Shown here: piece after piece, positions 10,773-23,100 of the stretch
Layout of the letters: each line of letters begins with the position of its first letter
Numbering within the stretch: position 1 is the first letter of the stretch
From: Marthasterias glacialis
Taxonomy: Eukaryota; Echinodermata; Asteroidea; Forcipulatida; Asteriidae
Assembly: GCA_911728455.2 (NCBI GenBank)
Contig: OU452222.1
Coordinates: 23,798,923 to 23,862,922 of the forward strand
Direction: 5' to 3'
Length of the DNA: 64,000 nt
Made by a program: the position numbers and the translations under genes
Notes under the pieces: model-generated
What the model saw: only the letters and a program-made list of their open reading frames with translations
Databases searched by the model: none
What the model was told of the DNA's origin: nothing

Positions 10773-13429
10773 GAGTCAAGCAAAAGAGGAACCAGCCAAT
10801 ACAGCGTCATGTGTCGTGTTACCCCGCTATTTTCTTAGCAGATAAGCATGCTATAATACAATACCTTTTACTAAGCAGATGTATAAAAGAAGTCAATGAA
10901 AACTGGAGAGAGGTTGAGTGAAAAAGGGGGCATTTTGTTGTAGAATTTACTCTTTTTCGTATTTTCTTCTTCTTCCCCTTCTTTTTTTTCAGTGGTTTAA
11001 ACCCAACGTATCATAAGTATAAGTCCTGTTCTTTCTTCTTATACTTATAGCTTCCTTAAAAATACAATAAAAAGAAAGAAAAATGTTTTGTTTTTGTTTT
11101 TTTTTATCCAGAAAGCTAACTTTCTGTTTTCAACATTTTTTTTTGTAGATTATGAAATGTACAGGCAAGCTTCACGAGCATCTATCTACTCGTCGTCTTA
11201 TATGCATCGTTTGAGCCTTATACATATTATAGAATTCCACAATTTTAGCTGTGACATATTTGGCCGTGAGCGGAGGGTTTCTTTGATGTGCTGTATAACA
11301 GCGGTGATGATGCTGCTTGGAACTATTCCCATGAAATCGAATCAAGACTTCTGAACCTGAGAACGGTTCACCACCAGACACGTTCCCACGCAAGTTTGGA
11401 TTAGGTTTACGGCTTTGGGTATTTTAAACTGGCGTGCAAAGGGACACAAGATACTATCAGTAGTTGTCACTGTTCACTTTACCGGTGGTATCAGCTTGTA
11501 TTCATGGTTTGAAGCTTTATTTGTAATGGAAACATTTCAGTTGTGGAACTCAGTGAGATTAATATTCAATAAGATGAATGCTCGGAACCCTTAAACTCTG
11601 GATTTAATTCCCATGACTTTTTGGGACATTAATAAAAATGAGGATTGAAACATTGGGTATTAAAATCTGGCACGGGGTGATTTAGTATGGATCAACGGTA
11701 AGCGATAAAAGCTGCATTTTTACAAACGGCTTCGGTGCATTAAGAGCCCTGCATTACATTTTAGAGATCGTCGTGAATCGAGTCAAAAACATTTACATTC
11801 CTGTATGTAATTATGTCCGTTTTTTCTCAGACCTTTTCTAGTCGATTCTGCAAGTCAATTCGACAAGTAATCCTTTTTTAGATAGTTTATTTAGATTGCC
11901 AGCCAGTGAAAAATTGCCGTGCAATAATTAGAACGAATAAAGGGCGATGCTCGGGTGTAAGCGTTTCGCGTGATTAGTGCACCACCAAGAGTTTGTTCCA
12001 GATCTTTGTATGAACTGTCCATCCTTCCCCATAATACATTGCACAAAACTGCGTCTGTCGGGGAACTGTTGGTGGCGCACTGCTTTTAATAGTCGCCCAT
12101 TCTTATTAGTTGCATAGCTTTACATATCGTCTTTCGGTTAAAGATGGATGCTTGGCGTGCTTAATTTCCGAGCGCTATCATTTGCAATCTTCCAGAAGAG
12201 AAATCAAAGGTTCCTCATTTTGAGAAATTGTTCCACAAAAAAAAAAAAAAAAAAAAAATCTAAATCTAAAAATAAAATCAATCATTTTCCTTTTCAAATA
12301 CAAATCATTAACTAGAATTAAGTCAGTTTCATTCGATTGGAACATAACAACAAACACAAAAACAGGTTTACATCTGTAAAATGTGCGCAAGCCAAATACT
12401 TCCAATAATCCATTTGTCACAATATAGTTTGGATGAATATTCATCACGACGATTTGGGACGCAGTTTCACTAAATCGGTGAGATTGGATTATACCATTAC
12501 ATTTTTCTCATGAGACATATTAAAGCTGAAAACTGTTGGAATGTACCAATTTTGGGGAAAATATTCCCCAAAATCTGAAGACTGGAAATTAATCTTTAAC
12601 CAATAGAACATTTTGCTCTTAAAAATAAACACATCTCTCTCTTTTAACACTTTATCCACTAGAACTAGGGCTACCAAGTCATGAGCTGTTTATAGCTTTA
12701 ATTTTACAACGATTATTGAAATAGACTACATTATAACAAAAAACGTCTTTTTTTATTTGTTAGATATAAAACCTTTTGAAACTTTTGAAATCTTAACGTG
12801 GTAACTGAAATTCAGATGTATTGTACAATGTAGTATAAAGACGTTCTGTGGTGGATATTTATAATGGCAATAGGGTGTATAAATGGGTATTAGAGAGGCT
12901 ATATGGGTATACATTGTAGTGGGCTTCAAACGAGCTGAGAACCTGACGAGGTACCAATGTCACTCAATAACTCTTCATGTGGATGGAGTGTGTGCCTAGT
13001 TTATCCAAAACCGCCACTGATCTTTGTATTATTATTTTGTTTTGTCAATTTGTAAGGAATCTTTTGTGTAGGATTTAAAACTGTTTGAAAACAGTTAAGG
13101 GATATCGTGTTCGTTTCCTGAGTAATTCGCTCAATCGAAACTCAACCACTGACCAGCTTGCGTGTTGCTCGACCTGCTGACATCAAAAGCTGACAAAACT
13201 TTGCATTTATCATCTTTAATTAAACTTGATTTTAGGTTAATTGTCGATAATCCAGTGATGCTCGGGCAAAGCGCATTAACTGCGTGTATTCTGAAAAAGA
13301 AACTATTGGGTCAAAACCTGAATTCATAGATGAGAAACTAACAGCTCTTTCAAATTAGACCCACACCCTTAAGCTAACTGTTGCATCCGGCGCTACCGAA
13401 GAGAAATCCATTTGAAAGAGTTAATGTCT

Positions 13430-13463
<34 letters not shown>

Positions 13464-13985
13464 CTTGTTTTTGTTTGCACTTATGTTGTTTACTTAAAGC
13501 TGCGCGTACAAGACGCACTGTTAGACCAAATGTCGTCCTAACAAAACAGCAAAACTGCAGTTGCATAATTATAGGTGATCATTTTATCAATCAATCATGA
13601 CGTGTGGATATTTAAATAAATTGAGCACAATTTTTGTCAAAAACTCCATGTCATTCATCAAACTTTGGTGGCAATTTGGAGCAAACCCCTTTCGAAAGTC
13701 AGCCTTGCTTGAATCGAGCATGTGGTAGAGTGGATAGTGAGTGTTGATTTTGGAAATATGTCTTAGTTTGACAGAACAGCCACCAAGTATTTGCGAATAG
13801 TTGACATTAAAATGGTACAAATTGATTTCTACCTCCAAATGGAAGTGAGATCAACAGAGGACTAACATGCTAGTCTGGTTGTGCATGGATTTTGGAGCTT
13901 GCATGTCGTTTGTCATCGTGGTTTTGACCTCTACACACAAGTCTCGATGCATTCTGGGTCAATGTTTAACTCCAGAATGAATGGT
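9075..13985. other. Gene-poor region between converging genes
   Basis: No exon or protein family is recognised. Seen here: a C run at about 9188-9201, a stretch rich in short inverted GTGTG/CACAC motifs (9360-9530), a possible degenerate SINE head with a B-box-like GGTTCGAATCCCACC near 10205-10220, poly-A/T runs at about 10744-10770, 12238-12257 and 13431-13461, and a near-palindrome TTTTGGGGAA / TTCCCCAAAA near 12551-12574. Confidence 0.6.
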
Positions 13986-13994
13986 GGGCTATCC

Positions 13995-14095
13995 TTGGTA
14001 ACTGATGACGCTTTGGAGCCGGAAGTGCAGTGCAATGAATGTTCTACTATATATACCATTCGTTTATATTGCACTTCCGGCTCCTAAAACGTCAC
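13995..14095. mobile_element. Foldback element with GGAGCCGGAAGTGCA arms
   Basis: TGACGCTTTGGAGCCGGAAG is mirrored by TTGCACTTCCGGCTCC and AAAACGTCA about 60 bases later. The right arm, including ATATAAACGAATGGTATA read inverted, recurs at about 27043-27088, so this is a dispersed family. Confidence 0.6.
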
Positions 14096-14099
14096 CACT

Positions 14100-16260
14100 T
14101 ACCAGCAGGATACGTTACGGGGCTCCCTTACAACTATTAACAAACACGCTGTAACCCCAATGGGATCTATACTGAAATCCCATCCCATATTATATTGTCA
14201 ACAACTATGTGGAATTATGTGCAATATTTGAATGTGTGTATTGCTTCATGTTATGTGCTTCTAAAAAGAGACTGCTGTGTCTCAATTTCTCTTAACTATA
14301 ACTTATGAGTTACAACTCAACTTACTCAAACTCAACTACTCCAAAAGCACATGCACCTATTATATGGTTATACTCCATTAATTAAGGCAAAATATTTAGG
14401 GAAAGTAAATTCACAAGCAGCTACTGTTATCTTATATACGATACATAAACAACTATTTGGATGGTATGATTGGTTGAGCACTTGTATATCCATTTTTATT
14501 TATTTTTTTGAAGGGGGTTGGGGTTCAGGGTTGTAGCCAGCTTGGGTTTTCCACCTAATATTTCTTGTAAATCGTTATAGTTATGCATTTATTGGAATTA
14601 TTATAGAGACAACATTAAACAAAGCTGGAGACCTCCAAACAGCCAAGGTGAACACATTGGTGCGAGTATAGTCTCAGTATTACAAGCTTCACAACTTGGT
14701 GGATTTGCTCACTGGGAACACTCTACCTGATAAACTTCAACTCAACTCAACGTTACTTTCAAATTCTTGGTATAAATTGACATGTTTTTGTGTTTTTCTT
14801 CTTTTTTTATTACTATTAGTATGAAACCAATTCTGACTATTCATTTGTACATTTTGTCACTCTTTCACTTTTTTACCTTTTTATTTTAAAGCATAATAAT
14901 AATATTCCATTCTGCAGAACGTTTATGTAAAGGTCAATTATTGTTGTTTATAATAACTTTTCTGGTTAATAAAACTAATAATTCAATCTTTCACCCCGTT
15001 TTGTCTGTTTCGTTTTGTATGATCGCAGAGCAAGCAGTTGCTCTATAGTGCGATCGAGTCCTTGGAATAGAATGCAGCAACACTTGGCAAGTAAACGTCA
15101 GAATAAAGAGTTAACGGTAATTCAAACCATCTTGTCAAAAACGTGTCTGAAAATACAAACCTGCTGAATTATGAGGACAAAGTCTTTGAAATGAACCAAG
15201 TTCTCACTATTTATGATGAGTTCGAGTGAGGAGGAAGGTGATAAAGCATTACATACTTTTGTTTACCTTGCACAAAAGCAATAACGTGGCTCTTTTGGGG
15301 AAAAAACAAGTAGGGCATAATTGTTGCATATTTGTTGCTAGAATGACACCCCAGACATGTTTTTACATTTAAATGCGGAACTTGACTGTCGTAGAATTAG
15401 CAGACAAACGAGCTTTCACACCCAGTTTTCTTGAAGTGCAATTGTTTTGGGTAGTAATTGCTACGACCTTTTGCTGGTCACACTTTCGTTATACGTCCTT
15501 CTTCCGCGGGCACGCGACAGTACAGCGTGTTTGTGGTGCAGTGTGCAAATGTGGACAGCTATACACACCATTGTGGGGTCATTTTATACAAATGGAGCTA
15601 AGGTCCCCGCAACATTTTTTTTTGTCTTTGTCAAACCCTGTCCCCACAGAGGGATTCTTTAGAAAAGGGAATAATAGAAGAACAATAGGGAGTCCCCACA
15701 ACTAGGTGTTAAAAAGAATGTGCGTTATTGTCCCACATACTGCATGATTGTACTGCATAAGTTCCTACAATTGAACTTTACAATACAGGGGTGTTAATTT
15801 GAAAACCCACAAACAAATCATTAGTTAACAAAAGACTCCAATAATTGTTTATTGTTGTTGTGGTTTTTCGTTATCTTGTTTCTAATGTGTTAATCATTCT
15901 TAGGCCCAAAAGTATAACAGTACTCGTTGCATGCTTTTCCACTACAGCTGTGTAGAAGCACACCGCCTAGCACCGTAATTTTAATTCATATCCAGGACAC
16001 CGCACGACAAACCTTTGCCCTAAAAATAATATCAATAATAAAGAACTAAATAAATACATGAAATAATAATCAAAAACGACTAGCAACCAACATTCACCAG
16101 ACCTTGTATCTTCTGGTTGAGGAGGTTACATCTGAAAAGTTGTGCTGTTAGATCTTCTCAGTGAATGCAAGAATATGGATTAGTTCTACAAAAATCTATA
16201 TATTATAAACAAAAGAAAAAAAAGAAAATCGTTTACAGATTTAGACATACAAATAATGAC
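14100..16260. other. No gene seen
   Basis: AT-rich DNA without a credible exon. A segment at about 14800-14910 (AGTATGAAACCAA, TTCTGACTATTCATTTGTAC) is similar to about 45710-45800, which lies downstream of the second P450 copy. It is either a dispersed repeat or a trace of the duplication unit. Confidence 0.5.
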
Positions 16261-16977
16261 TTAAAGGTGCTGTGACGTCATGATTATAGCAGGCCTGTGG
16301 CTGTGCTTGGAAAGATGACCCCCCCCCCCCCCCCGCCCCCAGATACTGCACGCGCACTTGCTTGCGGTCAAATCACACATGGTGCCGTCTTGGTCAAACT
16401 CAGTGTGGTTCCCCGACCAAAAAATCTCCGACTATTCTCTGTCGATTTTAGGGTCCGGTATCAACCCAAAGGTCACGTGACAAAAAAGGAGAAAAATATC
16501 CGAAATGCTCCGAACTTGTCATCAACATTCGGACAGTGTCGCTGATGGTTGGACGTTTCTTTTGATGATAAAGACTCAAAAATGTGCCAACACATCCAAT
16601 TATCGATTTTCTTTTCTTTTTTTCCCCCAACAAATTCAACACTATCTTTAGAGATATAACATTTTTACAAACTGTGGTTATCCCAGGCTCTTTGAAAGTA
16701 AACAAAGCCATTAATCAGCGCTCCTTTTATTATCCAATTGTATCGTCCACTGTTGGTGACAAGTAATGATTATTTATATATTATATATTGCATCATAATC
16801 TATTTTTAGCTTTGGATGATGCCTGACCTGAAATTTTTAACAAGAGTCGTCAATGAGGGATCTTTGGTCAGGGAACGAGACTAGGTCAAACTCTGATGTG
16901 ACCGCCGGCGCCCACGCAGGCGTGCAGCTACTCGGTTATCCATTTACTGCTATAATCATGACCACACAGCCCCTTCA
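16261..16977. mobile_element. MITE, GGGGCTGTGTYGTCA family, copy 2, split by another element
   Basis: The left half (TTAAAGGTGCTGTGACGTCA, then GCAGGCCTGT, a C run at about 16319-16334, AGATACTGCACGCGC) and the right half (GTGACCGCCGGCGC to CATGACCACACAGCCCCTT) match the two uninterrupted copies. Between them lies a separate inverted-repeat element at 16402-16883. Confidence 0.75.
16402..16883. mobile_element. DNA element nested inside a MITE, with 10-bp target duplication
   Basis: The target GGTCAAACTC occurs directly before (16392-16401) and after (16884-16893). The ends AGTGTGGTTCCCCGACCAAA and TTTGGTCAGGGAACGAGACT are imperfect inverted repeats. The 482-base interior has no transposase. 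A duplication of about 8-10 bases suits a hAT or Mutator relative. Confidence 0.75.
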
Positions 16978-17105
16978 ACGTTACCAAAAAGAACTATATT
17001 TTTGCACAACAATACCAACTAAAAAATATGTTGAAAATAATGTAACTCTTCAACAAATGAGGGCGGTTTAACCTTTCTTGAACCATAGCTGGGATCTTGC
17101 TCTAC

Positions 17106-20100
17106 CTATTTTCTGGCGAAAGCTCGAAGTTGGATGCCATCTTTAGGACCTGAGAATGGAGTCTCGGAAATATTGAGCGGAATCTGAAATTGACGAAAAA
17201 AGGGCATTATAAATCCCTTGAGAATGTTGACAGATTAGGCCGACCCCACAATAAGTTTGTGAAGCAGACAGTTTTTTTTTTGTTTTGTTTGTTGTTTTTT
17301 TGGTTTTTTTTGTCGGCGGTACCGATTACTGAGACTGTGAATATAAATACAAAGCACCTCGCGGAATATATTGTACTACTTTACTATCACACTACACTGT
17401 GGTAAGATATGACATGGCATCGCTTTTCTGCGGTGTATTTGCATGATGGCTTGTTTAGTGGCTAATCTTGGGTATTTAAGGGCTGTCTAAAGAGTTTGCT
17501 GTTTTTTTTTTTTTTTTTGTTTTTTTTTTGGTTTTTTTTTATTTGTTGGTTTGTTTGTTTGTTTGTTTGTTTGTTGGGGGGGGGGGGCTTGCTTGCTTGT
17601 TTGCCTGCTTGTTTGCTTGCTTGTTTGCTTGTTTGATGACTGCATGTTTTGTTTTGTTGTTGTTGTTTTTTGTTTGTCTGCTTCAAAATTTGTTGGGGCG
17701 TTTGCTTTTGGTATAAATAAAAATGTTTAATACGATTATTTTTATGTTTTATAATTTTATGATAAGGGGCTTTCGGAAGACATCATTTTGAAAATTTACA
17801 TATCTCTTTTTTTTTATGGACGGCTCCTAGTCCAAATGTTTTTAATGTCAGATAAAAAAATAAATACATAAATAAAAAGGAATTCATCAAGATCCACAAC
17901 CTAAAATGTATGTGCAATGATGCAGTGATATGTCCGAAACACTTAGAAAAAGAAGGTGTTTCTACACTGGAAGCTCAAGCGTCCATCCCCTCGTTACACA
18001 CTCAGTTTTTGACGTACATTGTAAAGTGTAAAACTGTATAAATAACAACTTTCTGTACCTTTGTTTCTGGACACACATCCCAGTAGTACATCTGCAGTAC
18101 ACGCACCATCGCCATCTTGGCTTCCATTAAGGCAAATCGCATACCAATGCAGTTACGCGGTCCAAACCCGAATGGCACGTAGGTGCAGGCCTTGATGGAA
18201 GATTTTCTCTCTGGACTGAATCTGTGTACAACAGGATAGACGGATAAAAAATAACTTATTGTCATGATGAAAAGCATGTCGTGTTATAGCCACAGCGGTC
18301 ACGCACACCGGATTCAAGCTCTTGTCTTCCTGATCAGCAGATAACTCAGTGTGGGTTCGAGTCCCGGTCTTCACACGTGTGTCCTTGAGCAAGACCCTTA
18401 TTTATAGCACATAATTGTACGCGCGGCGCACATGATTGGCCAATGAACAGCCCCTGGGCGAGGGCGTACTACTCTACTGACGTAATGTGCATCATGATTG
18501 TACTTTGCTTCGTCCTTCGGATGGGACGTAAAGCGTGAGGTCCCGTGCATTGTGTAATGCATGTAAAAAAAAAATCCAGTCACGTTTATCGCTTAGAGAA
18601 GGGGTTAGCCCCGGTGTTTCCGGCAGTGGCTGTTTCTGGCAGTTGCAACTGAATGCACAGCAGCACCTTGTAAACCTTTATAAGGCCCTCCATAGATGGG
18701 TCTCATAATTCCAAATCTTCAAAAATCTGTCTCAAAAATAATAATGAGCGCTTTGAGACGCTCGTAGATAAAGTGCTATATTATACAAACTAGGTGTTAT
18801 TATTATTACTATTATTATGTTCGGCACGACCTGGTGCAAATTTAATGAGCTGCTTGCAGAAAATTTTACTTACATACCATGTGACGAGCTCTAAACCTAT
18901 CAAAAGGCAGACTGCTTTAAAGAGGGTATTGAAGCAGTTGGTATGGATCGTAAGGTTATACGCCCTCAGCCGTCTTGTTTTACTTAAACAAATGCTCTTT
19001 TTTTTCAAATTCTGAGATTGCCAGTAGAACGAACAAGTCTGTGTCTCCTTTCAGTGTGTGAAACAGCATTTTTGATTAATAGCATGCGGAAAATCTGACA
19101 GATGATGATAGCACAATAAAGGTATCAGCTCACGAGTGAACAGAAATACGAAACCCATAGTGTGTTGGATCATCAAGGGGCCATATTATAGTAAAATCAT
19201 CAGTTTAAAGCCCCAGCTCAACATTGGTAAACTGACCGTGAATGCTTCCATTGTTTGTACAAACCAAGACATTTGTAATAAAACCAACCTTTGAAAATGT
19301 CAGCTCTGTTCGTTGTATCATTTGCAAGAAAGCGCTAAAAATGCATTCAGCATTTTTGTTTGCGTTCCAACAGGCAAACTTTTCGTCTCACTGAGACGAA
19401 AACTAATTTTTGATCTTATTTCATTTATTATTTAAAAACGATAACACTTCAGGCAGAAATATTTCAACCATATTTTCAACCATCATCATCTTTATATAAT
19501 GTGACGTTTATTTAAATCGTCACCGTTTTCACGAATAGGCAAATTCGCGTACGCAGCAGCAAAACAGCATTTTGAGAAAAGCGCTTTTGAAGTTTTCGCA
19601 TTTTGAAAATTGTTTTTTTGACCGGTCTTTTTATCGAAAGTATGTAATATCTTCTGTGATACGGTGGTGTATAAATTAAGTAACATGAACAGACACCTTT
19701 TTATTTCTTTTGATGCTTTGTTTAACAGCTGCTCAGCTCAGAAAAGAATTGTCACTTCGTGAAAACGCAAAATGCTGAGCACAGGGCCCAATTTCATGGC
19801 TCTGCTTACCGTAGAATTCTGGGCTTACGCTCTGCTGCAGCCCATAGAAATGCGTACGTTACAGGGCGCCGTAAGCACATAATTCTTTGGTAAGCAGCGC
19901 CATGAAATTGGGCCCAGCAGTTTTGCCCTGCTAGTGCGCCATTCGTTTACACAATCAATGAAGTACGCACACGCGCTAAGTTGTTTTCACACATAGATAT
20001 AGAATATAAAGACTAGATATAGAAATATACAGATCGGACGCGCGTGCACGCGCACCATTGCGTGTGCACAAAACGTTTTGGTTCATGATGGACGCAGTAA

Positions 20101-23100
20101 AAAGTCACGTGGAAAAGGCAACGTGCTAAAAAAACGTACCTTTAGTCAGATCACAGAAAGAGATGAGCCAGTTCTGTGGTACGGTATGAGCGTAAAAAAA
20201 ATTATAGGGAGTTTTCAAGACTGTCCTCCAGGGAACTGTTAAGGAAATAGCAGAAGGGTAGACAGAGAAAGAAGGACCAACCGTCGCTGAGTAGACTGGA
20301 ATGAGCTTTTAATACCCAGGCACTTGCAGTACTTACAACAGTGTCAAACTGAGGCTAAAATGGTGCGGCGGTCTACTATGCAGTGCCCTATAATAAGAGA
20401 CCCAAAACCTGCGTATTGTACGCGCGTCCGATCTAGTCTTTATATTCTATATCTATGTTTACACACCACGCGCGGATTTGTCCCTTCGTGAAAACGCAAA
20501 ACGCTGAGTAAAGCATAAACATAATTTGCCCCACACAGCCACCGTTCGTTTATTCACACATTGCGCACATTTGTCACTTCGTGAAAACGCAAATCAGAGA
20601 AGTACAATTATTTGCCTTTTTAGCAATTAGCGTAATAAGCAAACTAATCACTTTCAAGACATAAAACTTTGCAGAAATGTCAAGGACACCAAATACATTT
20701 AGAAAATTGGAAAAAACAAACAACTGTAAAAAAATTGGGGGGGGGGGGGGCAGATTCGCTGTTCGTGAAAACGGTGACGGCATCTGTGAACATTCATGTT
20801 TTTTTTTCTCACCAATGTTGAGCTGGGGCTTTAACAGCTTAAAGGGGATGCTTTGACCAAAACGAAGGTAGTCCTAAGATCTTACACATGGGTGCATACA
20901 GATTGGCTAACGTACCTCTCCGGATCAAACTTATCTGGTTCGGGCCAATATTCCTCATCACGGTGGATACCCCAGATGTTCATAAACACACTCCTTCCCT
21001 CGTCTATGGTCAGGCCATTGTACGAAAACTTCTTGTTGCAGATGCGCCCAAATCTATTAAAACGATATCAAGTAGGTACATAATTACATGAATTAAGGTA
21101 AACCAAAATGAGCGTCTCAACACACATTGTCTGTGAGGAAAATGGATGTCCAAAATGCACTGATATTGTGCAGCTTGAAAGTCAGTGCGGTCATTAAGTT
21201 CTATTATGAAAGAAATTTTGTGAAAAGAGGGTAACAATTCAGACCCCCCCCCCCCCTCACACACACCCACACACGCCCACATTTTCCAATTTTTGCATCC
21301 TTGTGGAGACTTCTTTTGTTCTTTCCTTTGTCCCTGCAGTTAACATCCTCCAATAGACTTGCACACAACATTCCTTGTGGAGCAGCCCTCTCTTGAGAAT
21401 TTCCCTATGGAGACAAATTGTTCCTTGCTTTCCCTTTTGTCTAATGTCTCCTATCCTACCATCTCCCCAGTAGTGAAATGGGCTTCGATTGACGGTGGTC
21501 GATAGACAAGCAACAGTCGTTGTGCTCTTTTTTATTTTTTTTATTTTTAAATGCGATGGCCATTTTATGAAAAACAGGTAAACAATCTAAAACTACCCCG
21601 TGCCATCTCCCCAGTAGTAAAATGAACTTACGCTGATGCTGGCGGGTAGAGACGCAAAACCTCACTTATTACCATATCGAGGTACGTCATCTTATTGACA
21701 ACGTCATAGCCGACGACGTCACGGCTAGGGGCCTTATCTTGGATCTCGGCATACAGTTTATCCTGTACGTCTGGGTTTAAGGCGAGAAGGTACGAGGCAT
21801 AACTGAGCAGGGAGCTCGTTGTCTCATACCCTGCCAGGAAGAAAATCAGAGCCTGGAAGATGGAAGAAACATTATTGTGCAATCATGATAGACTGGGAGT
21901 CCATTTTGATTGTTTGATGTAGATGTCAGTTGATGAATTGTTTGGAAAATTACTAGGGGCCTCAATATCATCCATCTTTGGCCCTCATTGTTACAAGAGG
22001 AGCAAACGATGTCTCAGACTACGAGCCATCAGTGCGACAACAAATAAATAGGCCTAAATAATAAAAACCGGCATTCATATTGCGCTTTTCCAAAGCATAA
22101 TAGCGCGTAACAAAGGAAGGGGGAAAATAAATAAAACAGGCAAGAATAAAAACGAAACAAAATTTACAAAAATCTACCCATTAGGAAACAGATTAGGAAA
22201 AGTCTACACAAGAAGAATCACGGACAATAATGGGGCGACTGTTCCAAAGCTCAGCAGCAGAGTGTGAGAAGGCATGTTTGCCGTAAGATAATTGGGACTT
22301 ATGGGTGGTAAGCCGAGTTCTATCGGAGGAAGAACGGAGTCCTTGATGGTTGCTTTGATGAAGATGAAACACATCAGAGAGATAAGGTCGAGCAATGTCA
22401 ACCAAGCATTTGAAAACATATACAAGAGTTTTGAACTGAATACGTTTCTCAATGGGAAGCCAGTGTAGTTGAGCTAGTAAGGTATATCCATAAGCTTTCC
22501 AGCAGTTAACAGAGAGAACAAATTTGGCAGCTGTGTATTGATTAGTAGTGAGACGTTTCAGATGTGCTTTGGTGATGCAATATAGCAGAGAGTTAAAATG
22601 CTGTATTCATCACGAATAAACATACGATCTATTGATCATGGGTATTTCTGATTGAATTGTTCCGTTTGATTCATAATACCTGAGCTGTAACATCGTCATT
22701 TGTTAGCGCCCTCTTGCGTTTAGTGTTGTGAAGTCCGTTTCTTGACACGTCATCTGTTGGGTCTGGTGCTTCGTTGTGTGCATTTAGCATTAGTTGTAAC
22801 ATGTCGATCTTCTGCAATGGGAAGAATAAATCCTTTGCAATAAGTTTTGAAATCAGTGGCGTAACTAAGGGAGCCGGGAGGGGGAGGGGGGCACGTTTCA
22901 TTACAATCGATTAAAAACTTTCGAAAACACGGAGGGCGGGGGGGAGGGCTAGGTGGGCTCCCGGTCCCCGTACATCCCCCAAAACCCGGTCCTAATAGGG
23001 TTAACAATCTCTGCTTTGTGCCAGTCTCTTTCTGGGTAACTACTTCTTATAATGATGTGAACCAAGGTAAGAGATTGTGTGCTCGATCCCCGCTATGCAC

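Larger units (their letters stand above)
19205..20833. mobile_element. DNA element, AAAGCCCCAGCTCAACATTGG family, long copy
   Basis: Terminal inverted repeats TTTAAAGCCCCAGCTCAACA and TGTTGAGCTGGGGCTTTAA bound 1.6 kb. A compact 370-base relative lies at 33711-34082 in the opposite orientation and a partial one at 63135-63360. The extra length includes a 130-base Harbinger-like MITE (19785-19914) and another inverted-repeat element (19992-20457). No transposase is seen. Confidence 0.75.

Noticed and set aside
11149-11354. Possible further EF-hand exon after a gtag acceptor
   Set aside because: No EF-hand residues, and joining in phase from 7447 stops at once.
15373-15705. 110-residue open frame
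   Set aside because: No known domain, shadowed by another frame of similar length, and absent from the duplicated flank of P450 copy 2.
18002-18277. Heme-loop open frame as a stand-alone small protein
   Set aside because: It is exon 12 of the P450 gene read into its introns; acceptor and donor are clear and the last exon lies at 17183-17106.
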